From: CAJCIY01 sp036379355
Lineage (GTDB): Bacteria; Actinomycetota; Actinomycetes; Mycobacteriales; CAJCIY01
NCBI GenBank assembly: GCA_036379355.1
Contig: DASVGV010000081.1
Coordinates: 7,703 to 71,702 of the forward strand
DNA: 64,000 bases
Reading direction: 5' to 3'
In this document: one piece after another, positions 17,257-25,980 of the stretch
How positions within the stretch are numbered: the first letter of the stretch is position 1
Layout of the letters: every line of letters begins with the position of its first letter
Translations under genes and position numbers: made by a program
Notes under the pieces: model-generated
Databases searched by the model: none
The model's input: the letters and a program-made list of their open reading frames with translations, nothing else
What the model was told of the DNA's origin: nothing

Positions 17257-18468
17257 GTGGTTCTGACCAACAAGCGTGTGGCCATGTCGGCCGCGGCGTT
17301 GCTCGCCGCCGGGCTCGCCGTGACCGCCTGCGGCAGCAGCTCGTCCAGCTCCAAGACGAAGCCCAGCAGCGGCGGCTCGTCGTCGACGGCCTCGGCACCC
17401 GCCCTGTCGGCAACCTCGTTCACGCGCGACTTCTCGGCGATGGCCCAGCTCAAGTCGATCGCCGCCGCGGGCAAGGGTTCGGTCGGCATCATCCTGCCGG
17501 ACACGACGTCCTCGGCTCGGTACGCCGAATTCGACGCGCCCTACCTCACGAAGGCCTTCGAGGCAGCCGGTCTGAGCTCTTCTCAGGTCAGCGTGAAGAA
17601 CGCACAGGGCAGCGACAACACGTTCGTCACCGACGCTCAGGCCGACATCACGAACGGCGCGTCGGTCCTGCTCATCGACCCGGAGGACGCGGGCACCGGA
17701 GCGCGGGTTCAGCAGTACGCCGCGCAGCACGGCGTGACGGTCATCGACTACGACCGCATCACCCAGGGCAAGTACTACATCTCCTTCGACAACGTCCAGG
17801 TCGGCAAGCTCATCGGTCAGGGCTTCGCCAGCTGCGTCACCGACTGGGGCGTGAAGTCCCCGGTCCTGATCAAGATGGTCGGTGACCCGACGGACAACAA
17901 CGCCACCCTGTTCGCGCAGGGCTACGACTCGGTGATCTCCGCGAACCCGTCGTGGAAGGTCGCCGCCTCACCCGCCGGGACATGGACGCCGTCGGTGGCC
18001 CTCACCGAGTTCCAGCAGGCGTACACCGCGCACCCGGACGTGAACTCCGCGATCATCCCGAACGACGAGAACGCGGCGCCGATCATCAGCTACCTGAAGA
18101 ACCGCGGCATCAAGCCGAAGACGTTCCCGATCACCGGCCAGGACGCCACGCTCGTCGGCCTGCAGAACATCCTGTCCGGCTACCAGTGCGGCACCGCGTA
18201 CAAGCCGATCTACCTGGAGGCGCAGGCGGCCGCCGCCGTCGCGCTGTACGCGCGAGCCGGGCAGCAGCCGCCGGCAGCGTTGCTGAACGGGTCGACGGCC
18301 AACCCCAACGACAACAACAACCAGATGCCCTCGGTGCTGCTGACGCCCGAGTGGGTCACGACGAAGAACATGAACGACACGGTCATCAAGGACCAGTTCG
18401 TTCCTGCCAGCCAGCTCTGCACGGCGGCCTACGCTGCGGCATGCACGGCAGCGGGGATCAGCAGCTGA
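17257..18468 (+). CDS. XylF-like sugar-binding lipoprotein of an ABC transporter
   Basis: A 403-residue exported periplasmic-binding-type protein. A lipoprotein signal peptide ends at Cys25 (AVTAC), followed by a Ser/Lys/Gly-rich linker. The body has the two-lobed type-I sugar-binding fold with XylF-like segments: VIDYDRI, YYISFDNVQVGKL, GDPTDNNATLF, FPITGQDATLVGLQNIL, YKPIYLEAQ and SVLLTPEWV. This points to a xylose-like or related monosaccharide, with the true ligand unknown. The start is GTG 17257, set by AGGAGG at 17246-17251 five bases before it; longer frames lack this. It is followed at once by the transporter ATPase, with a long hairpin between the two stop/start regions. Confidence 0.92.
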   Translation: MVLTNKRVAMSAAALLAAGLAVTACGSSSSSSKTKPSSGGSSSTASAPALSATSFTRDFSAMAQLKSIAAAGKGSVGIILPDTTSSARYAEFDAPYLTKAFEAAGLSSSQVSVKNAQGSDNTFVTDAQADITNGASVLLIDPEDAGTGARVQQYAAQHGVTVIDYDRITQGKYYISFDNVQVGKLIGQGFASCVTDWGVKSPVLIKMVGDPTDNNATLFAQGYDSVISANPSWKVAASPAGTWTPSVALTEFQQAYTAHPDVNSAIIPNDENAAPIISYLKNRGIKPKTFPITGQDATLVGLQNILSGYQCGTAYKPIYLEAQAAAAVALYARAGQQPPAALLNGSTANPNDNNNQMPSVLLTPEWVTTKNMNDTVIKDQFVPASQLCTAAYAAACTAAGISS

Positions 18469-18470
18469 GG

Positions 18471-19313
18471 ATGGCGACGGACGCCACGGCGGGAGCCCGG
18501 TCCGCGGACCGGGCTCCCGCATCCTCCTCGGCCGGCGGTGCTGCTTCCGGTACGCCGCTGCTGCGCCTGTCCAAGATCGGCAAGAGCTTCGGTCCCGTCC
18601 AGGCGCTGGCGGACATCGACCTGGAGGTCTACCCCGGTGAGGTGCTCGCGCTGGTGGGCGACAACGGGGCCGGCAAGTCGACCCTGATCAAGACCATCTC
18701 CGGCATCTGGTCACCGGACAGCGGCCAGGAGTTCTGGGACGGCCGGCAGGTGCACATCCGGCACCCCCGCGACGCCGCCGCACTCGGTATCGCGACGATG
18801 TACCAGGACTTGGCGCTGGCGGACAACCTCGACATCGTCGAGAACATGTTCCTGGGGCGGGAGACCGTGCGTGCCGGCCTGCTGGACGAGACATCGATGG
18901 AGCTGTCCGCACGCCGCACGCTGTCGGACCTGTCCGTGACGACCGTTCGGTCCATCCGCCAGCCGGTGGGCTCGCTGTCCGGCGGGCAGCGCCAGGCGGT
19001 CGCCGTCGCGCGGGCCGTGCTCGAGGAAGCCAAGCTCGTGATCATGGACGAGCCGACCGCAGCGCTGGGCGTGTCCCAGACCGCGATGGTGCTCGATCTC
19101 GTGCGCAGCCTCAGCGAGCGCGGGGTGGCCGTCCTGCTGATCTCGCACAACCTCAACGACGTGTTCGCCGTGGCGGACCGGCTGGCGGCGCTCTACCTCG
19201 GCCGGCTCGCCGGAACGGCACGCATCGCCGACATCGACAGCCAGCAGGCGGTGGCGCTCATCACGACGGGGTCTCTCACCCCGGTGGGGGCGCATTCCGC
19301 CAGGAAGGACTGA
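18471..19313 (+). CDS. Single-domain sugar ABC transporter ATP-binding protein (FrcA-like)
   Basis: A 280-residue ATPase that would energise the adjacent sugar permease. Seen motifs are Walker A GDNGAGKST, Q-loop YQDLAL, signature LSGGQRQ, Walker B LVIMDEPTAALG and H-loop ISHN. It has one ABC domain, unlike XylG, RbsA and MglA, which carry two in about 500 residues; FrcA of Sinorhizobium is a known single-domain example. It resembles the ABC module of the upstream chimera (shared GAGKST, QDLAL, LSGGQRQ). Only ATG 18471 offers a usual start in frame, 3 bases after the lipoprotein stop, and the first 30 residues are low complexity. A 32-base palindrome lies inside codons 7-17. Confidence 0.93.
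   Translation: MATDATAGARSADRAPASSSAGGAASGTPLLRLSKIGKSFGPVQALADIDLEVYPGEVLALVGDNGAGKSTLIKTISGIWSPDSGQEFWDGRQVHIRHPRDAAALGIATMYQDLALADNLDIVENMFLGRETVRAGLLDETSMELSARRTLSDLSVTTVRSIRQPVGSLSGGQRQAVAVARAVLEEAKLVIMDEPTAALGVSQTAMVLDLVRSLSERGVAVLLISHNLNDVFAVADRLAALYLGRLAGTARIADIDSQQAVALITTGSLTPVGAHSARKD
18489..18520 (+). repeat. Perfect 32-base palindrome after the binding-protein gene
   Basis: Bases 18489-18504 pair perfectly with 18505-18520 around a central TCCGCGGA. It begins 21 bases after the lipoprotein stop and lies within the first codons of the ATPase gene. As RNA it would form a very stable hairpin with little or no loop. In many ABC operons a hairpin after the binding-protein gene protects the upstream mRNA and lowers expression of the membrane components. 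No U-tract follows, so it is not a classic terminator. Confidence 0.75.
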
Positions 19314-19318
19314 CCGCC

Positions 19319-20650
19319 ATGTCGATGCCTCCCTCCCAGGCCGAGCTGCCGGCCGAGTCCACGCCCACCGACGTCGGCTTCGTCGACGAGGCCGCGGCGG
19401 GCTCGCCGGACCGGTTCGCCGTCAACGAGCTGACGGCGAACTCGTTCGTCGAGTACGCACGCGCGCTGGGCAAGCGCATCCGCAGCGGTGAGAGCGGTGC
19501 GCTGCCGGTCGTCATCGGCCTCGTGGTCATCGTGGCGATCTTCCAGTCACAGAACTCCAAGTTCCTGTCCACCGGCAACCTGACCAACCTGATCGAGCAG
19601 TCCGGCGTGTTCGTCATCCTCGGGATGGCGGAGGTCTTCGTCCTGCTGCTGGCCGAGATCGACCTGTCCGTCGGGTACGTCGGCGCGGTGGGCGCGACCG
19701 TCACCGCCGAGCTGGCGACGAACCCGCACAACGTCAACTGGTTCCTGGCCTGTCTGGCCGGCCTGGGTGTGTGCGCGGTCATCGGTGCGGTCCAAGGGTT
19801 GCTCATCACGCGGCTCGGCCTGCCGTCCTTCGTCGTGACCCTGGCGGGTCTGCTCGGCTTCGAAGGGGTGCTGCTCTACCTCATCCAGCACGACAAGGCG
19901 GCTACCGGCGGCACGATCCCGGTCACGAACAAGGTGATCAACGACATCATCAACGGCTCGTTGTCGAACACCGTGGGCTGGATCGTGATGGTCATCGTGG
20001 TGGTCGCGTACGGCGCCATCAGCGTCCTGCAGAACCGCCGGCGCCGCGCGAGCGGGCTCGTGACTGCGCCGCTCGCGCTCGTCGCCATCAAGGTCGGCGC
20101 GGTGGCGGTCGTCGGCGTCGTGCTCGTGCTCGTCTGCAATGCCAACCGCGGCCTGGGGCTGACCAAGCTCGAAGGGGTGCCGTGGATCGTGCCGATCCTG
20201 CTGGTGCTGCTGGTCGTCTACTCGGTGCTGCTCGGGCGCACCCGGTTCGGCCGCTACCTGTACGCGATCGGGGGCAACGCCGAGGCAGCCCGCCGTGCGG
20301 GCATCAGCCTGAAGACCATCCGGCTGTTCGCATTCGTCCTGTGCAGCGTCACCTCCGGCCTCGGCGGCATCGTCTACCTGTCCCAGCTGGGGTCCATCTC
20401 CAGCAACGTCGACGGCGGCAACCTCGTGCTGTACGCCATCGCCGCCGCCGTCATCGGCGGCACCAGCCTGTTCGGCGGGCGCGGCAAGATGATCCACGCG
20501 CTCCTGGGCGGCCTCATCATCGCCGCGGTCTACAACGGCATGGGCCTGATCGGGCTGAGCGCGGCCGCGCAGTTCATGGTCACGGCGCTGGTCCTGCTGG
20601 CGGCCGTCACGGTCGACGCCGTCTCCCGCCGCGGCCGGACCAGCGCCTGA
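19319..20650 (+). CDS. Sugar ABC transporter permease (XylH/RbsC type)
   Basis: A 443-residue polytopic membrane protein of the BPD_transp_2 (CUT2) family with about ten helices. A hydrophilic N-terminal leader of about 60 residues precedes the first helix. Family segments include GMAEVFVLLLAEIDLSVGY, LGLPSFVVTLAGLLGFEG, TRFGRYLYAIGGNAEAARRA (coupling region) and AVIGGTSLFGGRGK. It starts 5 bases after the ATPase stop. With the XylF-like lipoprotein and the single-domain ATPase it forms a full importer. The ATPase module of the upstream kinase could also dock on its coupling helices (inference). Confidence 0.95.
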   Translation: MSMPPSQAELPAESTPTDVGFVDEAAAGSPDRFAVNELTANSFVEYARALGKRIRSGESGALPVVIGLVVIVAIFQSQNSKFLSTGNLTNLIEQSGVFVILGMAEVFVLLLAEIDLSVGYVGAVGATVTAELATNPHNVNWFLACLAGLGVCAVIGAVQGLLITRLGLPSFVVTLAGLLGFEGVLLYLIQHDKAATGGTIPVTNKVINDIINGSLSNTVGWIVMVIVVVAYGAISVLQNRRRRASGLVTAPLALVAIKVGAVAVVGVVLVLVCNANRGLGLTKLEGVPWIVPILLVLLVVYSVLLGRTRFGRYLYAIGGNAEAARRAGISLKTIRLFAFVLCSVTSGLGGIVYLSQLGSISSNVDGGNLVLYAIAAAVIGGTSLFGGRGKMIHALLGGLIIAAVYNGMGLIGLSAAAQFMVTALVLLAAVTVDAVSRRGRTSA

Positions 20651-20659
20651 GCGGGCCCC

Positions 20660-20697
20660 TATCCTGAGCGCACGGTGACGCGGCCGCGGCGAGGAGG
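20660..20697 (+). promoter_or_regulatory. -10-like TATCCT and strong ribosome site of the methyltransferase gene
   Basis: TATCCT at 20660-20665 fits the TAnnnT -10 pattern. GAGGAGG at 20691-20697 lies 7 bases before GTG 20705 and favours that start over the upstream GTG 20675. The -10 assignment is tentative. Confidence 0.4.
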
Positions 20698-20704
20698 TGC
20701 CTGG

Positions 20705-21523
20705 GTGGTGGACCCGGAGGAGCCGAACGCCGCGGAGCGCCGACGCTGGAACGACGAGCGCTGGACCGAGCGCTGGCCCAAGCGCGAGGCGCTGACCGGC
20801 GCGGTCACCGGAGTGCTGCTCGACGGGCTGGGCCCTGTCGCGGGCCAGCGGCTGCTCGACGTGGGGGCCGGCGGGGGAGGCACGAGCATCGCGGCCGGCC
20901 GCCTCGTCGGCGACGGAGCCGTGGTCGGCGCCGACATCTCCGCGCCGCTGGTGCGCTTCGCCCGTGACCGTGCGGCCGCCGCGCGGGCGGTCAACGTCTC
21001 CTTCGTCGTGGCGGACGTGCAGTGCGACACCGTTCCCGGTGGGCCCTTCGACGCGGCGCTCAGCCAGTTCGGGGTCATGTTCTTCGACGAGCCGAGTGTC
21101 GCCTTCGCGAACATCAGAAATCAGCTCGTGCCGGGTGGCCGGCTCGCGTTCGCCTGCTGGCAGCCGCCCGAGCGCAACCCCTGGTTCGTCGGTCCGATGC
21201 TGGCCGAGTACCTGCCGCCTCCTCCGCCGCCCGCACCGGGGAAGAGCCCGACAGGACCGTTCAGCCTGAGCGATCCGGACCACACGCGGAACGTGCTGGC
21301 GGCGGCGGGCTGGCGCGACATCGCGCACCGGGGCCACGAGGTCGTCGTGACCGTCGACCGGTCGGCCCTCGCGGACGACGACACGTTCGCGTCGCTCGAC
21401 CTGCCCGCCGCGGGTGTCGAGCAGGCCCGGCGCGACGTCGACGCGCGGCTCGACCGGCTGCGCGACGCCGACGGCCGCATGCGGGCCCCGCTGGCCTTCT
21501 GGGTCGTCACTGCCACCGCCTGA
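20705..21523 (+). CDS. Class I SAM-dependent methyltransferase
   Basis: A protein of about 272 residues with the Rossmann-like methyltransferase fold. Motif I is LLDVGAGGGGTSI, followed by an acidic strand end VVGADIS and the motif IV region PFDAALSQFGVMFF. A C-terminal lid includes an unusual run of prolines near the middle (EYLPPPPPPAPG). It resembles small-molecule methyltransferases of the UbiE/arsenite-methyltransferase type, but no substrate can be assigned. GTG 20705 is preferred because of the ribosome site at 20691-20697; GTG 20675 would add 10 residues. It sits between the sugar transporter and paaK. Confidence 0.87.
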   Translation: MVDPEEPNAAERRRWNDERWTERWPKREALTGAVTGVLLDGLGPVAGQRLLDVGAGGGGTSIAAGRLVGDGAVVGADISAPLVRFARDRAAAARAVNVSFVVADVQCDTVPGGPFDAALSQFGVMFFDEPSVAFANIRNQLVPGGRLAFACWQPPERNPWFVGPMLAEYLPPPPPPAPGKSPTGPFSLSDPDHTRNVLAAAGWRDIAHRGHEVVVTVDRSALADDDTFASLDLPAAGVEQARRDVDARLDRLRDADGRMRAPLAFWVVTATA

Positions 21524-21543
21524 CGTCCCGACCTGGAGGCACT

Positions 21544-22851
21544 GTGCAGGACCGTTCGCCCCGGCCCGGTTCGCTGGAGCCGATCGAGACGGCGTCCGTC
21601 GACGAGCTGCGGGCGCTGCAGCTCGACCGCATGCAGTGGTCGCTGGCCCATGCGTACGAGAACGTCGCGCACTACCGGCGTGCCTTCGACGCGGCCGGTG
21701 TCCACCCGTCGGATCTGCGGACGCTGGCGGACCTGTCCCGATTCCCGTTGACCAGCAAGGACGACCTGCGCGCCGGCTACCCGTTCGGCATGTTCGCCGT
21801 GCCGCGCGAGCAGGTGGTGCGCATCCACGCCTCGTCGGGGACGACGGGGCGCCCCACGGTGGTCGGCTACACGGAGCGGGACATCCGTACCTGGGCGGCG
21901 CTGATGGCCCGGTCCATCCGTGCGTCGGGCGGCCGCCCCGGCGACATCGTGCACGTGGCGTACGGCTACGGGCTGTTCACCGGTGGGCTCGGTGCGCACT
22001 ACGGCGCAGAAGCGTTGGGCTGCACGGTGATCCCGGTGTCCGGCGGGATGACCGAGCGTCAGGTCACGCTGATCCGGGACTTCGCCCCCGACGTGATCAT
22101 GGTGACGCCGTCGTACATGCTGGCGATCGTCGACGAGATGGAGCGGCAGGGCATCGACCCGCGATCCAGCTCCCTCGCGGTCGGCATCTTCGGCGCTGAG
22201 CCCTGGACGAACGACATGCGCGGGGAGATGGAGAGCCGGCTCGACATGCACGCGGTCGACATCTACGGGCTGTCCGAGGTGATGGGGCCCGGCGTCGCCA
22301 ACGAGTGCGTCGAGACCAAGGACGGGCTGCACGTCTGGGAGGACCACTTCTACCCCGAGGTCATCGACCCGGATACGGGTGCGGTGCTGGCCGACGGCGA
22401 GCGTGGCGAGCTGGTGTTCACGTCGCTGACCAAGGAGGCGATGCCGGTCGTCCGCTACCGGACGCGCGACCTGACGCGCCTGCTGCCCGGGACGGCCCGC
22501 ACCATGCGCCGCATGGAGAAGGTCACCGGACGTACCGACGACATGATCATCCTGCGTGGCGTCAACCTGTTCCCCACCCAGATCGAAGAGCTGATCCTGC
22601 GCGTTCCCGCTCTCTCACCGCACTTCCAGTGCGTTCTGCATCGGACCGGTCCGCTCGACGAGCTGACCGTGCGCGTCGAACGCCGCCCGGACGTCCCGCC
22701 GTCCGGCGCCGAAGCCGCCGGCCGGGAGCTGACCGCGCTGGTGAAGGGCGCCATCGGCGTCTCGGTCGCCGTCGACGTGCAGGAGCCGGGGCACGTAGAG
22801 CGGTCGGCGGGGAAGATGCGCCGCGTCGTCGACGAGCGTCCGCGGAGGTGA
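21544..22851 (+). CDS. paaK: Phenylacetate-CoA ligase family protein
   Basis: A 435-residue acyl-adenylating enzyme that would activate phenylacetate or a related aryl acid to its CoA thioester using ATP. The length is typical for PaaK. Seen motifs are the ATP-binding loop HASSGTTGRPTVVGY, the segment YGYGLFTGGLGAHYGAE, the adenylate-binding DIYGLSEVMGPGVANEC, and the hinge GRTDDMIILRGVNLFPTQIE. The C-terminal domain is complete. GTG 21544 is chosen because GGAGG at 21535-21539 lies 4 bases before it. No paaABCDE ring-oxidation genes are nearby, so it may serve another aryl acid. Confidence 0.93.
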   Translation: MQDRSPRPGSLEPIETASVDELRALQLDRMQWSLAHAYENVAHYRRAFDAAGVHPSDLRTLADLSRFPLTSKDDLRAGYPFGMFAVPREQVVRIHASSGTTGRPTVVGYTERDIRTWAALMARSIRASGGRPGDIVHVAYGYGLFTGGLGAHYGAEALGCTVIPVSGGMTERQVTLIRDFAPDVIMVTPSYMLAIVDEMERQGIDPRSSSLAVGIFGAEPWTNDMRGEMESRLDMHAVDIYGLSEVMGPGVANECVETKDGLHVWEDHFYPEVIDPDTGAVLADGERGELVFTSLTKEAMPVVRYRTRDLTRLLPGTARTMRRMEKVTGRTDDMIILRGVNLFPTQIEELILRVPALSPHFQCVLHRTGPLDELTVRVERRPDVPPSGAEAAGRELTALVKGAIGVSVAVDVQEPGHVERSAGKMRRVVDERPRR

Positions 22852-22876
22852 GGCCGCGGCCTGAGAGGCTGCTGCG

Positions 22877-25006
22877 GTGACCATCCGCGGCATCGCCTAC
22901 GGCGGCGACTACAACCCCGAGCAGTGGCCCCGAGAGGTGTGGGCCGAGGACGTGGCGCTGATGCAGCGTGCCGGGGTCAACCTCGTCACGGTCGGCGTGT
23001 TCGCCTGGTCCCGGATCCAGTCCGGTCCGGGGCAGTTCGACCTGGGGTGGATCGACGAGGTCCTGGACCTGTTGTACGACGGCGGGATACGGGTCGACCT
23101 GGCCACGGCCACCGCCTCGCCGCCGTCCTGGCTGGTCGCGGCCCACCCCGAGATGCTGCCGGTCCGCGCCGACGGAGTGCGCCTGGGACCCGGTTCGCGC
23201 CAGCACTTCTGCCCGAGCTCACCTGCCTACCGGGCGGCGGCCCTCGAGCTGGTCGCGGTCCTGGCCGACCGGTACCGCGACCATCCGGCGCTCGAGCTCT
23301 GGCACATCGGCAACGAGTACGGCTGCCACGTCCCCGCCTGCCACTGCGAGGTCTCGCAGACGGCGTTCCGGGCGTGGCTGCGAGCACGCTACGGCGACGA
23401 CCTGGCCGCGCTGAACTCCGCCTGGGGCACCGACTTCTGGAGCCAGCGGATCACGGCCTGGGACGAGATCCGCACGCCGGCCGCCGCCCCGACATTCCTG
23501 AACCCCACGCTGCAGCTGGACTTCGCGCGCTTCTCGTCCGGCGAGCTGCTCGGCTGCTACCGCGCCGAACGGGACGTGCTCGCCGCGCGGTCGCCGGGAA
23601 TGCCCGCGACCACCAACCTCATGACGTTCTTCCGGCCGGTCGACTCCTGGTCGTTCGCCCCGTACATGGACGTCCAGTCGGTGGACTGCTACCCGGACCC
23701 GGCCGACCCGGCGGCGCACCTGACCATGGCAGCCGCCGGCGACATCACCCGGTCGCTGGGTGGCGGGCAGCCCTGGATCCTCATGGAGCAGGCGCCCGCC
23801 GCCGTGAACTGGCGGTTCGTCAACGTTCCCAAGGCCCCGGGCCAGCTCCGCGAGCTGTCGCTGACGGCGGTCGCCCGCGGCAGCGACGGCATCCTCCAGT
23901 TCCAGTGGCGCGCCTCGGTCGCCGGAGCGGAGAAGTTCCACTCGGGGATGGTGCCGCACGCCGGCACCGACACCCGGGTGTTCCGGGAGGTCGAAGCCCT
24001 CGGGCGTGACCTTGCCGCGCTGGCTCCGGTGGCCGGGACCCGCGTGACCGCCGACGTCGCGATCCTGCTCGACTGGGAGAGCTGGTGGGCGCTGGAGCTC
24101 GAGGCGCACCCGAGCGGCTACGTGTGGTGGGTGATCACCTTCCAGCACCTGTACGCCGCGCTGTTCGACGCCCACGTCACCGTCGACGTGGCCCATCCCG
24201 CGGCCGACCTCAGCGGCTACCGGCTGGTCATCGCCCCGCACATCTACCTGGTCAGCGACGCGGCCGCGGAGAACCTCACGACGTTCGTACGATCGGGCGG
24301 AACCGCTCTGGTGACGTACTTCTCGGGCATCGTCGACCCGGACGACCACGTCCGGCCCGGCAGCTACCCGGCGCCGTGGAAGGACCTGCTCGGCCTGCAC
24401 GTCGAGGAGCACTGGCCGCTGGCCGAGGGAGCCACCGACCTTCTCGGCGGCACCCTCGCCGGCCCGTCCGCGAGCGCTTCGCTGTGGCGGGAACAGGTGC
24501 ACCTGCACGGCGCGGAGCCGCTGCTGACCTTCGGGTCCGCGCCGCTCGCGGGTTCGCCCGCCGCCACCCGGCACGCGTACGGCGACGGGCTGGCGGTCTA
24601 CCTGGCCACCTGGCCGGACCGGGAGACGCTCGCCTCGCTGCTGGCGTGGACGTGCGAGCGGGCGCGCGTGCGACCGGTCCTGGACGCGCCCGCGGGAGTC
24701 GAGGCGGTCCGCCGCGGCGACGTGCTCTTCCTGATCAACCACACCGCGGAACCCACCGCCGTGGACCTCCCGGAGCCGGGCCGCGACCTGCTGTCCGGAC
24801 GGTCCCTGTCCGGCCGGATCACGCTCGCGCCACGGGACGCCGTGGCGCTCGTCGGTGTTGCCGACGTGCCGGCAGACCTCGTGGGCACCGTGCACGGGGA
24901 CGGACCCGTGGCGGGCGCCGCCGGTGACCTGCGCCGCCGCATCGAGGACCTGCCCGACGGGCGCCGCCGCACCTCCTACCGGCGCGGGCTCGACCGCCGG
25001 CCGTGA
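22877..25006 (+). CDS. GH42 beta-galactosidase
   Basis: A 709-residue cytosolic glycosidase hydrolysing beta-galactosides. The N-terminal TIM barrel starts with GIAYGGDYNPEQWP. The acid/base is Glu147 in WHIGNEYG and the nucleophile Glu304 in ILMEQAPAAVNW. A cysteine cluster (Cys112, Cys150, Cys155, Cys157) matches the zinc site of many GH42 enzymes. The trimerisation domain (about 390-600) and a C-terminal beta domain follow. No signal peptide is present, so the substrate must be imported. It is first in an operon with galT and galK, overlapping galT by 4 bases, so the galactose released would feed the Leloir pathway. Confidence 0.96.
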   Translation: MTIRGIAYGGDYNPEQWPREVWAEDVALMQRAGVNLVTVGVFAWSRIQSGPGQFDLGWIDEVLDLLYDGGIRVDLATATASPPSWLVAAHPEMLPVRADGVRLGPGSRQHFCPSSPAYRAAALELVAVLADRYRDHPALELWHIGNEYGCHVPACHCEVSQTAFRAWLRARYGDDLAALNSAWGTDFWSQRITAWDEIRTPAAAPTFLNPTLQLDFARFSSGELLGCYRAERDVLAARSPGMPATTNLMTFFRPVDSWSFAPYMDVQSVDCYPDPADPAAHLTMAAAGDITRSLGGGQPWILMEQAPAAVNWRFVNVPKAPGQLRELSLTAVARGSDGILQFQWRASVAGAEKFHSGMVPHAGTDTRVFREVEALGRDLAALAPVAGTRVTADVAILLDWESWWALELEAHPSGYVWWVITFQHLYAALFDAHVTVDVAHPAADLSGYRLVIAPHIYLVSDAAAENLTTFVRSGGTALVTYFSGIVDPDDHVRPGSYPAPWKDLLGLHVEEHWPLAEGATDLLGGTLAGPSASASLWREQVHLHGAEPLLTFGSAPLAGSPAATRHAYGDGLAVYLATWPDRETLASLLAWTCERARVRPVLDAPAGVEAVRRGDVLFLINHTAEPTAVDLPEPGRDLLSGRSLSGRITLAPRDAVALVGVADVPADLVGTVHGDGPVAGAAGDLRRRIEDLPDGRRRTSYRRGLDRRP

Positions 25007-25980
25007 GCGAGCGCCGGTACGACCCGACCGCCGCCGAGTGGGTGACGTTCGCCTCGCACCGGCAGGACCGCACCTTCCAACCGGCCGCCGAGCACTGCCC
25101 GCTGTGCCCGCAGCGCCCGGGTGGGCCGCCGACCGAGGTCGGTCCCGAGCCGTTCGACATGGCGGTCTTCGACAACAGGTTTCCCTCGTACCAGCCGAAT
25201 CCGCCCGATCCTGATGTCGCCGGCGACGACCTGCTCCAGGTACGACGGTCGTACGGCCGGTGCGAGGTGGTCGTCTACACGCCGGACCACGAGGGCTCGC
25301 TCGCCGGTCTCGGCACCGCGGGTGCGCGGACGCTCGTCGACGTCTGGACCGACCGCTCGCGCATCCTCGGGGCGGATCCGGCGGTCGCCTACGTGCTTCC
25401 GTTCGAGAACCGCGGCGCGACCGTCGGGGTGACTCTGCCCCACCCGCACGGCCAGATCTACGCCTACCCGGAGATCCCGCCGCGCCCGGCCCGCGAGCTG
25501 GCGGCCGCCGCGACCCACTACCGCGCAACGGGCCGCTGCGTGCACTGCGACGTACGGGAGCGCGAGGAGTCCCTCGGCCTCCGCGTGGTCGCGCGCGCCG
25601 ACGGCTGGGTGGCGTCGGTGCCGTTCTGGGCGCGCTTCCCGTACGAGCTGCAGCTGCTGGCGCGCCGACACCGACCGTCGCTCGACGGTCTCGAGGATGC
25701 CGAGCGGGACGGGCTGGCCGACCTGCTGGTACGGGTGCTCGGCGGCTACGACCGGCTGTTCGGCTTCCCGCTTCCGTACGTGCTCGGGGTCTACCAGGCG
25801 CCGACCGATGGAGGTCGCTGGGACCCGGTCAGCCACCTGCGGGTCTCCATCTGCCCGCCGCACCGCGCCGCCGACCGGTTGAAGTACCTCGCCGGGTCCG
25901 AGCTCCTGGCCGGCGCATTCCTCACCGACGTCGCGCCGGAGGCGGCCGCCGCCACCCTGCGGGCCGTGGTCGAGACATGA
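25003..25980 (+). CDS. galT: Galactose-1-phosphate uridylyltransferase
   Basis: A 325-residue HIT-superfamily enzyme exchanging UMP between UDP-glucose and galactose 1-phosphate. The active-site motif HPHGQ lies at 147-151, with His149 as the expected nucleophile. Metal-type Cys32 and Cys35 (CPLC) are present. The C-terminal half includes PYELQLLARRHRPSL and a conserved HLRVSICPPHR. The start (GTG 25003) overlaps the beta-galactosidase stop, and the stop overlaps galK, each by 4 bases, so the three genes are translationally coupled. No galE is in the window. Confidence 0.96.
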   Translation: MSERRYDPTAAEWVTFASHRQDRTFQPAAEHCPLCPQRPGGPPTEVGPEPFDMAVFDNRFPSYQPNPPDPDVAGDDLLQVRRSYGRCEVVVYTPDHEGSLAGLGTAGARTLVDVWTDRSRILGADPAVAYVLPFENRGATVGVTLPHPHGQIYAYPEIPPRPARELAAAATHYRATGRCVHCDVREREESLGLRVVARADGWVASVPFWARFPYELQLLARRHRPSLDGLEDAERDGLADLLVRVLGGYDRLFGFPLPYVLGVYQAPTDGGRWDPVSHLRVSICPPHRAADRLKYLAGSELLAGAFLTDVAPEAAAATLRAVVET

